The notes beneath the pieces are model-generated. The model was given only the letters and a program-made list of their open reading frames with translations. It ran no database searches and was not told where the DNA came from. Made by a program: the position numbers and the translations under genes. A stretch of 64,000 bases of DNA, taken from assembly GCA_003415625.1 (NCBI GenBank), contig PYIU01000008.1, forward strand, positions 310,001 through 374,000, in the 5' to 3' direction. The stretch's first letter is position 1, and the number at the start of each line of letters is the position of its first letter. Positions 33,663 through 45,552 of the stretch are shown in pieces. This DNA comes from Aquanectria penicillioides. Its lineage: Eukaryota; Ascomycota; Sordariomycetes; Hypocreales; Nectriaceae.

Positions 33663-35050
33663 ATGGACGAAGGGAGTCTGGTCCTTCGCGGGTCTTCAGA
33701 AGCCTTTAGCTCGCTATCTCCATCCCCTCCAGCTTCTCTGCCTAGCTCCTCATCTGATCACAATCGCTCAGAAGTTGATGATAATGTTCGGGCCCGTCGC
33801 AGGCCTATTCCTCGAAAGGGACACACAAAGTCCAGAAAAGGATGTCTCGCCTGCAAAAGAAGAAAGGTAAAATGCCAGGAAAACCTGCCCGCGTGTGCTA
33901 ATTGCAAGCGCCTGGGCCTCGCGTGTGAGTACCCAATCAATGGCGGTCTGGCCCCGGCTCCTTCAAAGGCCCTTCAATCAACTGGGGGCCAGTTTTCAAT
34001 GGATGATCTTCAATTCTTTCGCCATTTCTTGTTCCATGCGTATCCTCCTCTGCCATTAAGAGGAGATGCGGTATGGCAGGAGGTTGCCTCGCTCTCCCAT
34101 CACGTTAGTGCTTCTTCTCGTGGAATTGACACCTGTCGCGCTGATAATTACATTAGTTTGAGTTCCTCACTCATGCAATGCTTGGACTTGCCGCTTCACA
34201 CCTCTCACTGTGTGGCGGTACAGACTACGAGGCCCAAGCACTGACGCATCGTATATCAGCAATTGAGTCTCTAAACCAAGCCTTGAACAATCCTTGCGCG
34301 TCAAAAGCTGAATCGGATGCCCGATTTGCGACCGCCATGGCCCTTACATTTCAGTCATCTTACATGCCCGACGGCATGTTGGAATTTATATCCATGATCC
34401 GTGGCTGCATGATAGTAACCGATAATGCATCCACAGCTTTTGCCGAGTCTCTCTTTCGGCAGTTCTCATTCGACACCCATAAACAGAGTGTTCATGAACT
34501 CAATATGGATGGTTCTCCACAAGAGGAGAATGATGCATTCTACGACGGCGCTCTGCAATCGATTAATGCCTTGCGGCCTTTGTGTACCAGCACAGTTGAG
34601 ATTAAATATCTGGCCATTATGGAGAGGATTATTAAGGTGGCCAGGATATCATACGTCGATGGTATGTGGATTTCATGGGACCCCGCTGGTCGCAAGCGCA
34701 TTGACTGATGAAAATTGTTCTTAGCATTCTTGGAAGCGTCTTGGGCCTATAACGGCTTTGGAGAAGTGAGCCCCTCCGACTTCAATGTTTTCATCAATGG
34801 CGACAACCACGTTGCGCAAATTCTTATGGTCCATTTTTTCCTTGTCGAGTACGTGATAGGACTTGGCGCATTGGAACCTATCATGAAATCATTCCCATTT
34901 CGAGGGGACATGGTCGCTTCTTGGGCGATAGGGCTGGCACAAAGGTTGCCACCTGATTACAAAAAGTACATGGCATGGCCTCTAGAGTTTGCTCAATCTT
35001 TGGAAACCAAGGCCCCTCTTCTCCTGCGGATGCGTAAGGCATGGATATAG
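33663..35050 (+). CDS. Zn2Cys6 transcription factor (sterol-regulator-like type)
   Basis: Exons 33663-34103, 34157-34661 and 34725-35050 give 423 aa. After a Ser/Pro-rich N-terminus, KSRKGCLACKRRKVKCQENLPACANCKRLGLACEYP (about 56-91) is a complete zinc cluster. The middle region DLQFFRHFLFHAYPPLPLRGDAVWQEV joined over intron 1 to FEFLTHAMLGLAASHLSL is the pattern of a large fungal family whose members are often annotated as C6 finger/sterol uptake control-like. There is no full Fungal_trans domain, and the length is typical of this short class. Targets are unknown; the next gene downstream is a monocarboxylate-type permease. Confidence 0.9.
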
Positions 35051-36060
35051 GTGCATTTTCATGACATTTTTGATATTACTAGGAGAGCCAAGGACATTTA
35101 GACAGGAGCACAAACATCATACAAGGAAAGCGGGACAAAGTCTCTCGTCAATACCCGTTCTGAATATACACGTTGTTACTTCCCTCTATTGCACAACGAC
35201 CAGAAACACTCAACAGTGGCAAGTATTTCAACCAATCTTTCAATAGAATGTGCAACAGTTCATTTCCGTTGCCCAGAGTGTCCACCAGATCCACACCGGC
35301 CATTGGAATGTCAGGATAAGGAAACTCAACTCCAATAGGTCACGTTGTGGATTTTCGGCCCGCAATTGGTAATGTGGGCACCATGGAAACGCTCGCTAAC
35401 AGAAAGAATTGGGGAGAAAATCGATGTGACGGACCCAATGCCGGTGATATGATCATTTCTGGTGGGTCGGAGTGGACATTGTGTTGGGTGACTTGTCCGC
35501 TGCAGTCATGGTTGGGATGCAAGGCTTAGGTGCAGCAGGTAGTTATGGATTCAGGAAATACTTTCCCATTGGATGCCAGAGGTTGTTATCGGTACCCTTA
35601 AATAAAATGAACAAGTCAAAGATAAGAAACAACCAGGATGCTTTGGAGAAGTGTGAAAATGGCGGTGTTTACAAGAGCCTCTAGAGAAGTGTTGGGTATC
35701 GGTTTCTACACAACTTGATTCATTTTGCGATCCGTCAATTGACGACGAGCTAGCCTCGGAAGGGATGACGGCCAAAAGACTTACCTCTTGGAGAGACGAA
35801 CCGCGTGGGGTAGCAAGCAAACTAGACTGAAGGAAACAGTTGAACGAGACCCAAGCGGATCAAGTACATTATTAAGCGGTATCACGATACCTCCTTCGGG
35901 AATAAACCCTAGTGGACCGCCGTCAGATGCTCGCTCCACATCTTTGGAGATTTGGATCTAACAGGTCCGAAGGCGGAGTAACCTCAGTGTTTAAATCCTT
36001 ACCATTCCCGTCAGTTGAGAATTTGTTGACAAATTTTCAAAGAAAGGCAAAGCGACTGAC
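35051..36060. other. Intergenic spacer, no gene seen
   Basis: 1 kb between two plus-strand genes. Short fragments without a family match by eye; nothing I can support. Confidence 0.4.
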
Positions 36061-37567
36061 ATGGCGCACGCAGTCGCACCTACGCCGGAAACCATGTCGA
36101 ACCATTCGCAAAATCGGATAGACGGCATGTCGCCCGCTGAATCAGACCACCAGAGCGGCATCGAGAAGCTTGGGCCCAGACCGTCTTCGCCAAGTCCCGA
36201 CACCGAGCGAAAAGTCGGATCCGAAAATGACCAAAATCCCGCAGGTAGTGATGCCACCAATATAACCAGGGTTTCCACGACCAACTCTCGCGTCAACCTC
36301 CCTCCGCCGCCGGACGGCGGTCTCAAGGCATGGACGCAGGTTGCCATGGGCTGGATTGTTATTTTCACAACTTGGGGCTATATCAACTCGTTTGGAAGCT
36401 TTCAGACTTATTATACTGAGACCCTGCCTGAGTCAGCGTCTGCCATCTCTTGGATTGGATCGATCCAGACCTGGCTAACCTTTGTCATTGGCGCGTTTTC
36501 TGGTCGCTTGCTAGATGCTGGTTTCTTCGTGCACACGTTGTTTATAGGAGCCGTGCTTCAGTTGCTTGGTATTTTTCTCATGAGTGTTTCAAAAAGCTAT
36601 TGGCACTTGATGTTGACACAAGGTGTCCTGACTGGCCTCGGCGGTGGTATTTTCTTCACGCCGTCAGTTGCTTTGGTTGCGACATACTTTGACCGTCGCC
36701 GTGGACTTGCCGTCGGTCTCGCGACCACAGGCAACTCTGCTGGAGGCATTGTGTATCCCATTGTCGTTCGACAGCTTCTTCCCAAGCTTGGATTTGCCTG
36801 GACCGCTAGAACTCTTGGCTTCCTCAACCTGGGCTGTCTCGCACTAGTCTTTGCATTTATGCGACCGAGGCTGCCCCCGCGAAAGTCTGGACCTGTGATT
36901 GACTGGGAGGCCTTTAGAGAACCCGTTTACGTGACGTATGTTGGCGGACTTTTCTTTTTCGTGTGGGCTGTGTACTATACATTTTATTATGTGAGTGTTT
37001 CATCTACCTCATCCCCCCATTCTTAGATATCTCGTCTGATGCGCCTGTCTTTTGAAGCTTGGGTCATACTCAAGAGAAGTCCTTGGACTCTCATACGCGG
37101 ATGCTACAATTCTAGTAACTTTGGTCAACGGTGCTGGTTTGCCCGTCCGAGCTTTAGTTCCAATTGTTGCCGATGCCATCGGCCCATTGAATGTCATCGC
37201 AATGGCCAGCATATTCGTGGCAGCAGTGGCCTGGTCATGGCTCGGCGTGAATACTGTGGCCGGCATCTACGTGTTCACAGCTTTCTATGGCATCGCATCA
37301 GGATCTTTCCAATGCCTCATGCCGACTGGGGTTGCCAGCATCACAAAACGACTCGATAAAGTGGGCACAAGGTTGGGAATGTGCTTCAGCATTGTATCAA
37401 TAGGAGGTTTAACAGGACCGCCTATTGGAGGATTAATTCAATCTGCCAGTGGTGGGAAGTTTACGGGCTCATCAGCTTGGGCAGCTACATCGAGTCTTCT
37501 CTGCGCTGTCTTGCTGCTTACGTCAAGGTTCATTAAATCGGAATGGAAACTTAATGTCAAATGTTAA
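36061..37567 (+). CDS. MFS monocarboxylate-type transporter
   Basis: Two exons (36061-36990, 37058-37567) give 479 aa. A hydrophilic N-tail of about 80 residues is followed by PPPPDGGLKAWTQVAMGW, the DGG-x-x-W signature at the start of TM1 in fungal monocarboxylate permease-like (MCH) proteins, then GYINSFGSFQTYY and about twelve membrane spans. The TM4-5 loop VATYFDRRRGLAVGLATTGNSAGG is also characteristic. Intron 1 follows AVYYTFYY exactly where homologues continue with LGSYSREVLG. Family members move monocarboxylates or riboflavin, or have unknown cargo. No catabolic partners adjoin it except the Zn2Cys6 gene upstream. Confidence 0.92.
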
Positions 37568-39193
37568 TGGATAGGGAAAAAATCGGCGATGATCAATTAA
37601 ATTGATGACTTGGGTGCGAGCTATATTTGCTCGATGAGTCTATCGTGTTTCAAAAAGCCCCTGCGAACCGATCGGAGGCTTGCATTGACATGGAAATAGA
37701 CCAACAAACCCATTAATTTCATCACCTTGCACAATGAGGAGTGAGAATCGAGCCTAACATCTCTAGGGAACAGGCTTCCTCATGAGGAGCAGGCTGAGAA
37801 CAAGGCTGTTGGAAAGTCTAAGGGTTTCGTGTTAGATGTGGCAACGATGCCAGACTGTACCATTCAAAAGTAAAATCCTGGAATATCTCATGAGACGATA
37901 ATTTTAATGAGCCAAAGTGGCGCGGAAGCCGAGACCAAGAAAGCTTGTTGATATGTATGCACTATGTACCTAAACATCTTCGATAAGTGTGTTTTATGAT
38001 GAGGCTCACTATTCTCCACCGCTTGTTCCAATTCACTCAGCCAATTAATTCAGCAGTCCTTAGACCTTTCTTTTTCGGGTAAAGTTAAAGAGATGTTTCT
38101 TTACTTCACTGGAGAGGTTTCTCTTTCTCTCCTCAGACAAGATTGAGGTGTCTATCCGCGACGGCGTAATTTTAACTATCCGAGACATTAGCAGTTTGGG
38201 CCTTTTTAATCCAGACTTCTGTTTGTGTCTAGTTTTCTATCTTGAATGATCAACAGGAAAAATATGAATGCAGTTCTACCCTTTGTTGCTGGGATGGGGA
38301 TATGGTCCGGGAGGCTCGGTACAGCTAACCTTAAGCCTCAGGACCGTGGTTCCCACTTGGAATTAGCAGGGAGATATCTGGCAAACCACTCCGAGACTTC
38401 AATTACGTACCTTGAAGAGTTTAATGGCCATCAAACCGAGAATCATGGTACGTAATCCCTGCTTACATTCCTGTCCCGAGAAACACACTTGCCCTCAACC
38501 AGGTGGCCAGATCATTGGGGCTGGACTAGAATCCATGTCAGTATGCGCAGAGTGGGGAATTTAGGTACTGCAGACTCAATTGAGAAGAAAGCGAAAATCA
38601 ATCAGAAAATGCCCACAAAAGACGGGTATCTGTTAAGACGGACTCACTGTCGTCTAAATAAAATACCTCTGCTAACTAGCTAGAGTGATCTACCAGTATT
38701 TGAAGGGAATATTTGAGCCAAATTTGGCACTAGTCATTTCGTTTAATCGTGAAACGTGGGAGAATGATTGAGACTTGGACACTATGCTTATATCAAGGCC
38801 CAAGTTATTGTGTCGTTTTATTAGGAGCTATTCCAGAAGTTATATGTATCTTTGCCTCGTTTCAAACAATCATCTCTCTGACTTTCGACAATAACTACGC
38901 CCCATAGTGTCTTATTATATTGCTTGGAGTGGGCTGTGGTGAATTTGCGAAGCCGTGAGCCGCACGCCATGCATTCCTAGGCTTCATCACATTGGGCAAG
39001 CGTTTCGGTGAATTGGATTCATTCTAGTGGATGTGTTAGGAGTTTTCTTTTAATTAGATAGAACTTAGAATTTGGAGAAACCCTTGGAGTGGTCTATGAA
39101 GACATAAATAAGCCATCGCTCTGCATTATATCGTCCACCTCATCTGCTAATTCCTTTCCACAACCAGCAAAAGACACCCTTATACCTTTAGAT
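37568..39193. other. Gene-free stretch
   Basis: 1.6 kb with no recognisable exon, AT-leaning, possibly decayed sequence. Confidence 0.4.
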
Positions 39194-39761
39194 ATGTTTT
39201 TTTTATATCCAGCTTTCCGCTATCTCCGTCGTCTTGGCGATCTTCTCCGCCGTCGCCTCAGCGGCTCATGTTGCAGAGGCACAAGACGTCACTGTCAATG
39301 CTCTTAAGATTTGCAAGAATGACAAGCTCAACCCGCCATGCATTAACCCAACCGCCCCCAAGTCTCCGGTTCGCGTTTGCAGTAAGTTGTGTCCAGACCC
39401 TCGGCGTTGAAAATTCTATCATCAAGTTTCTTGACGGTGGATCTGTGAGTCTTCTTTATTGACGATTTTCAATAGACAACTTCCCTCAAGATTACAACAA
39501 GGTCGTTTCTAGCATTGAGTTCTCTGCTGACAATGATTATTGCCTCTTCTTTACGTAAGTACCCATACATTCTTTTGGTAGGTTTACAGTGTCACGAGAT
39601 ATGATTCTGCGACTTCAGGTGGCGTGATGGCTAACAAAACTAGTGATTACAATTGTCAGAGTTACCGACTTGATTCCAGGAGTAGGGCCATGGAGGATAT
39701 TTACACAAACTGGCCCAGGTTCAACGACAAGCTCAGCCCATTTATTTGCTTTGGGAAATAA
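39194..39761 (+). pseudogene. Small secreted cysteine protein, crystallin-like pattern, frame broken in a T8 tract
   Basis: Three exons (39194-39381, 39476-39554, 39644-39761) code for a small secreted protein of unknown function. The body reads DVTVNALKICKND, then PVRVCNNFP joined over intron 1 to QDYNKVVSSIEF and DNDYCLFF, ending WPRFNDKLSPFICFGK. Six cysteines and the N-(F/L)-P ... SSIEF ... FNDK.S.F spacing resemble small secreted beta/gamma-crystallin-like proteins. A hydrophobic leader LSAISVVLAIFSAVASA precedes it, but the only fitting ATG (39194) is one base out of frame across T8 at 39197-39204. A one-base indel there (genuine or sequencing) would explain it; an unseen 5' exon is possible. 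Confidence 0.6.
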
Positions 39762-40715
39762 GAACGCCCAGAATGTCGTCAATACTAGGCTGACTTGACT
39801 ATGGTCGGATTCTTGAGAGGAAAATACCACAGTTCAACATTTCTTTCAGTCCCTTGGCTCGACGTAGTAGTGGCTATGACGAAGAAGAGTCTCCAAGTAA
39901 TAAAGATAATTCTTGATCAAAAGGATATGAGAAAGAGAAAGAGACTTGTGTCGTCTACATTTGGCGCTCTTTCTTTGTGCCAAGTTTCTTTCCGAACTAC
40001 CTATCCACCTTAAATCTTGGCCACAAAACAACCACGACTTGATGCCGAGAAACTTGCCGAACAGAGTTCAATTGAGATTTGATCAATGAATCACTGGAAT
40101 AGAATTCTCCAGAATATTGTGAAATAGGTGGTTTTAATGGAAGCCTCAGCTACACCACAAAGGTATTGTGTTATAATTGCCGAGTTTCCGGGTGGAGACA
40201 TTGACGCGTGTGAGAGGATGGAGCCATGGAACGAAGGAGCGATTTCCCTCCAGTCGGATTCAGATTACCCTAATCTTATGTCTAAAATCGGGTGATCGAG
40301 TTTCTTATGTTGATACATTCCCTTACGGGGCAGATTTTGGTGGAGCTCTCGTAACACCGAGAAGTACGGTGAGTTTTGACGCCAGGGTGGATCCGATTCT
40401 ACTGCCGAAAGCCGATTATGATATCATCCAACCAGTCAGGAGACTTGACAGTCGACTGTTCATCGAAGTGTGGTAGCAAATTGCGTTGGCAAATGACTTG
40501 CTGACTGATAAGACTACGGGGCTCTGAACCTAATATTGACGTGATGCAGTCACGACATCGTACCAATGAGCTATTTAGCAATGGCTGGCATGCTGGTATA
40601 TCCGAAAAATATCATTGCCATCGGGATAGTGAATGCGATTCCGTATATCCGACTGATATATCATTGCTGCTATGGCCATTGTTAGTTGTCCTGAGACATA
40701 AATTAAATATTCACC
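39762..40715. other. Gene-free stretch
   Basis: About 950 nt with short frames only; nothing recognisable. Confidence 0.4.
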
Positions 40716-41513
40716 ATGGTTTATAATATCACTGCCGAGGAGACCCAACCTACAGTCTGGAGCCACATTAATGGTAACATTGAAGTGGTTCTCGACCGAT
40801 TCAGGGTCTCCGAACTGTGCAAGGGATGGCCTGTATATCGAGACGCTTCAGAATGGGACAACTTTCGCGACCTATTTGCAGATGAGGGTGCATATATTTT
40901 CACGAGTGAGGAGACTGAGTCAAGATGATTCATCTTGGTATTCGATGGAATGAGCTAACCTGGTTCAGCTTGGAGTGGAGGACTCTCCATCGATGATTTT
41001 ATCAAGGTTTCGAAGAAAGGAAGAGCTAACGGAGACTTTATCATGCACCGTGAACTGGGGACGTTGGTCGACTTGAACCCGGAAAATGGAAGGGCGATTG
41101 GGAAAATGAAGACGACTATTACCCAGCGATTTACATTGGATGGAGTATCATTTGATGTAGACTGTGATAATCGCTTCATCTTCTTTTGCCTCAAGGACAC
41201 CACCAACTCTTCTCCGGACGAACCCGTGTGGAAAGTTCAGTACTACAAAGTCTTTTATGAGAAAGATAAAATTGTTCCGGTAGATGGAAAAAACGTGCCA
41301 GAATTTACGGCGGAGGAACTTGAAAAATACCCAGAAGGCTACAAACACTTGGGGGCAGCCCAGGCAAAACTTGGGCACAATATTCTAATCGACCTGCCGA
41401 CTATGAACAACGAGGGATTTTCGAAGCTTTGCAAGGCCATGGATCTCTGGTTACGGGGGGAAAGCGCCGCTGATACTCTTGGAGTCCCAGCTGACGTCAA
41501 GCCTCGATTTTAG
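40716..41513 (+). CDS. SnoaL-like (NTF2-fold) protein
   Basis: Two exons (40716-40905, 40969-41513) give 244 aa. It has the fungal SnoaL-like pattern: [26 protein letters not shown] joined across the intron to [18 protein letters not shown], then [53 protein letters not shown] and a C-terminal [16 protein letters not shown] with WLRGESA. Fungal homologues sit in many genomes and some secondary-metabolite clusters; their reactions are mostly unknown (dehydration, cyclisation or isomerisation are possible). It is unlike the SnoaL-like protein at 3456-4402 in sequence. The neighbours give no pathway clue. Confidence 0.88.
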
Positions 41514-44073
41514 TCGGGAATTAGGGTAAATATTTCCGGATCATAATCTAGCGGAATTGGCGGCCGTTGGCGAAGGAAATGTAGGTGTAAGGGCTATTAT
41601 CTAGACCAATTCATGAACCAGTTCATGAGTAGTTCCTTTCTTCCCATCAATGTGCTATTACTATTCAGGTAACCAGCCCAATCGAGATTCGGATTTGGCA
41701 GTACACATTCGTGACGTTAAAATCGGTCGCTTTCTGCCCATGGGCACTAGCATTGCTGGTTTTATATCGCAATCGGAATAGTCTTGATCGTCTGCTCGGC
41801 AATAGAGGGGAAGGGTCAAATCAAGATGCAGACCCCTAAGGGATCTTTACAGGCTTGCCATCAGATGCCAGCCACCATGTGTTTTCTGCTACCTGTTTTC
41901 GCTAAGTATAGCAAGCAGCAAGGATTTGCTCGAGAGACCAATCCCCGTCTTCAATCAACAGAATAGCTTAGAAAATCAGGGGCCACTGCATTCAGGCAAG
42001 GCGTTCTGTGCTTGGCTGCGGCGTGAAATAGTTTGATACGAAGATACGTTCGTATTTGCCCTTGCCGAGGATATCCTATTCAGGACTAAGGCAGCTACCT
42101 ATCCGCACCTTGACACCTTGCCGCTGTGGCGGACTTTCAAATGCCGCAAGAGGATAGCATATTTGGGGCGTGACTCGGGCACTGACTCCGTCATAGTTAA
42201 CCTATGAAAGTGGGAAGTGGGTGTTGGAGGCAATCCATAATACAGCAAGTCTTTGCTCGGGCCTTGGTGATCTAATGTAGTCAAATATTGCGCTTGCTGA
42301 GGGCCCAAAGCGGAAGCTTTAGAGACGACAACTTGACACTGGATCTGTCTCCTTCGCATGGAGCAAGCACTAGGTCGGGTCGAACCCCTAGTGCCAAGTA
42401 GCTTTAGTCGGCAATGCATGTGCTGGAGGCTCAGACTGCCTTTGGTTCATGTGCTAAGGTAGCCCACGGGTAGTGTCAGAGCGGAGCTGGTCTGTCCGGC
42501 AAAGCTGCCAGCTGCTTGGTTGCTAAGTGATGCCTCCCGAGGGTGGCCTTGTATTCTCTCCATTGCTAGACGAATCACCATAGTTGGTTGCGATCAAGAT
42601 ACGCACGCTCAGGCCGGCTCGCTAGACAAAAGTTCATGATTCGAGTGACTGACCGCGCTTGCGGATCTGCTGTGGCCAAAGAGGCAAAGGATCACCAGTG
42701 CCAGTCTGTGCTGTGCGTGCGTAACAGATGCTGTGTTGATGCATGCCTCTCTGGTAGTGGTTCTGGAGAGTTAGTGTGCCCCGCGTGGACAATCTGATGT
42801 GGCGGCGTCGCTTGTCTTCGAGTTCGGAGCTACTGTCATGAATGGAATGTTCTGTGAACAGTCAGTCATTGTATGGAAGGTTCACAGACACCAGTTTTGA
42901 GACAAGCCAGACAAAGCCCCAGAAACGGTCGACGTTTCCCTGAACCCGAAGCATCGGTATCGAGAAGAGACCCATCAAGCCAACGTCGGCAACACTGTCA
43001 AACTGTCTCAGTGCAGTGCTGGTTGATCTGGGAATCATGGCTTGTGTCACATCGACACAAGCTCGCGCCATAATCTGCCGATCGGATACCCTCAACGGTC
43101 ATTTCTGCCGAACGCAAAATTAATTCCTTCCCCAGACAGCAAACCGTCCAAGAATAGCGGCTGGGGTGAAACACCTGGTTGAGGTTACCAATGACTCGGG
43201 CAGCTCCGCTTTGACGAGCTAATCTCCACGAAGTTGGTGCCAAAACCCCGCCCCTATTAGCGCCACCAAGACGCAGATCAGGATTCTCTAGGTTTCTTCA
43301 AAACACTTCTTGGAAGGTGACTTCTTGGCCCGCCTCGACATAGCACTGGGCACCGACGTCTCTGGGCACGCTGCGAGTTGCATGGTTTGGGTTAGCGGGT
43401 CAAGACTAAGGGAATAAGCCGCCCGGGATCAGCCCTGCGAAATGTGCTCGACGCGAGTCGTGGCCAACGATTTTTTTCCTTGGCATGGCTATTTGGTGCG
43501 TATGCCTGAAGATGCTTTGAACATGAGGCGTCGGCTTTTCTTTAAGCTTGGCTGGAATTTGATTCACGCCAATTGCGAGACCTCTTTAGTCACGGATCAC
43601 AGACGTGCCGCAGGGTATTCACTTATCACAAGTATGGATAGATGATTTAACCACGGGTGAGCACTGGTAATTTAAAGTTCGCCAGAGAGAGCCGTCATCC
43701 TCTGCCAAGCAGAGAAGACTCGTCGTAACTCGTCTAGTCTGTGTCTCGCATGAAACGGGAGTTTATTCATCTACCCTGATACGTGTTGATCATCACCGAC
43801 TTCTATCCTGGTCGAGCTACCGTAGTCTACACGTCATGGAGAAGCTAGGATCCGGGCGCGGCACCCGACCGCTGTGACAAAAGCACGGCATCGACTTGAA
43901 AAGTCCCGGCATCTGATCCCTCCTATAAGGTGGATGAGCCCCGTTCCTGGATTTCCGGGGTGTCCCGTCCTGCATGTCGACCTACAAGAAACGGGAGGAT
44001 TTTCTTCTGCTTGTGAGGTTCATCCCAGCAGGCTTTCCTTGTTCATCTGTGCTTCTCGGTTCAATTTCCCACG
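41514..44073. other. Long gene-free stretch
   Basis: 2.6 kb with mixed composition and no exon I can support on either strand. Contains a nested palindrome at 42367-42394. May be remnants of lost genes. Confidence 0.4.
42367..42394. repeat. Nested palindrome
   Basis: GCACTAGG (42367-42374) pairs with CCTAGTGC (42387-42394); the loop contains a second small palindrome GGGTCGAACCC. The inner part recalls a tRNA T-arm but no cloverleaf surrounds it. Confidence 0.5.
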
Positions 44074-45552
44074 ATGGGTGCAAAGTATGGCTTCTTGATC
44101 CCGGACTCATATGTCCGGGAGACCCCGGGAGAAGTCGATATGAATACTTCCAGTATCTTTTGGGGGTTTTCGTTGGGTGTGGCACTGTTCTCGGCAGGAA
44201 AAGCCATCAAGCAAAGTTACAGATCATGGAACCGCTCCAAGCGCATCACGGCCTATGTTTCCATGATTTGGGGAGTTTGGATTAGTAGTATGGTACTCGG
44301 CATCCTCGCCTGGGGCTTTCAAAGACAATACATTGACCCGAGGTGAGTTTTCCTTCCGACGAACTTTCTTCTTACGACGAACTTTCTTCTTACGGCCCAT
44401 TCACCATGAGCGTCGCTTACAAGGATCCCTTCGCAGCTTTCCTTTTTACTTTTTTGTCGGTACGAGTAATCATCCACCATTCCGTCTTCACATCTGACCT
44501 CTATCAACAGCACTATTCTGGGCTATTCAAGTACAGCTCCTGCTCCAAATTATCCTAAATCGTCTTGGCCTCCTGATGGTAGTCCCCGGTCGCGCGAAAA
44601 CTCTGAAATGGCTCGTTTTTGGAATCATCCTTGCTGTCAACATCAGTGTCTTCATCATCTGGATGCCAGCCCGATTGCAGATCAATGACACATGGGTTCA
44701 CCTAAACAACATCTGGGATCGATGTGAGAAGGTGATCTTCGCCATTGTGGACGGCGTCCTGAACGTCTATTTTATCTATCTCGTCCGGTCTCGTCTCATC
44801 AACAATGGCTTGACCAAGTACATTCCCTTGTTTCGCACGAATCTTGCATTGATCTTCATATCCATATCACTCGACGTACGTTCCTAATTTATCTGATAGG
44901 TGCACAAATACTGACCAGTTGTCTAGATTGTTCTTGTTGGCTTAATGTCACTTAAAAGCAGCCTGGTGTAAGTTCAAATCTTTGTGCCCTTTTGCCAACT
45001 TGCACTTTTGGTCCCTCTCGGTCAATCACAAAATAGGTCGTTTGTTTGTTGTTACCTCTTCCCACCGCAACACCCTGAAGCTCAAGCCCCCCGGATCCTA
45101 ATCTTCGATTTAGGTACCTCTCGTTTCATCCTGTTTGCTATCTTCTGAAGCTGCAAATTGAAATGAAGATGGCCGAACTTATCACCAAGATTGTTCGATC
45201 TTCAGGAATGAACGGAAGTGAGGATGTATATTATAGGCATTCGTCTTCCGCCCAGAAATCTCGGAGTGAAGGGACCACCGGAAAATCTAAATTTTCGAAC
45301 ACCATTTCCAAGGGCCGCCCTTCGACTTTCCGCGGCGCTATTACGACACAAATCGAGGCAGGTGATCGTGATAGCGACTTGGAGCTGGAGGTTCGTGATG
45401 GCCTTGGCTCTGATGCCCTCGAAATGGGAATTGTCAAAACAGTACAGACAACTGTAGCAAGAGCTCCAGTTGAGCAAGGAGATGACGGCGATGCCGAAAG
45501 CAGGAGCAGTTCTACTAGAAAGCTTCATTTCCATAGTGAATTTGAGCGCTGA
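44074..45552 (+). CDS. Fungal multi-pass integral membrane protein (rhodopsin-like fold family)
   Basis: Five exons (44074-44342, 44437-44459, 44511-44875, 44927-44967, 45114-45552) give 378 aa; exon 2 is a 23-nt micro-exon needed to read DPSFPFYFFVALFWAIQ across TM3. Other blocks are IFWGFSLGVALFSAGKAIKQ, IWGVWISSMVLGILAW, L-LLQIILNRLGLL, VNISVFIIWMPARLQI, NNIWDRCEKVIFAIVDG, YFIYLVRSRLI, FHPVCYLLKLQIEMKMAELI. Seven membrane spans and a Ser/Arg-rich cytoplasmic tail are expected. The pattern is that of a widespread fungal family of unknown function. Intron 4 (146 nt) is longer than the others. Confidence 0.85.
44357..44392. repeat. 18-bp tandem duplication within intron 1 of the membrane protein gene
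   Basis: cgacgaactttcttctta occurs twice, head to tail (44357-44374, 44375-44392), inside the 94-nt intron 44343-44436. Confidence 0.9.

Noticed and set aside
42367..42394. tRNA gene suggested by a T-arm-like palindrome
   Set aside because: No acceptor, D or anticodon arms of correct spacing around it.
41514..44073. Several 60-80 codon frames on both strands
   Set aside because: No splice-consistent joins, no motifs and no codon bias like that of the neighbouring genes.
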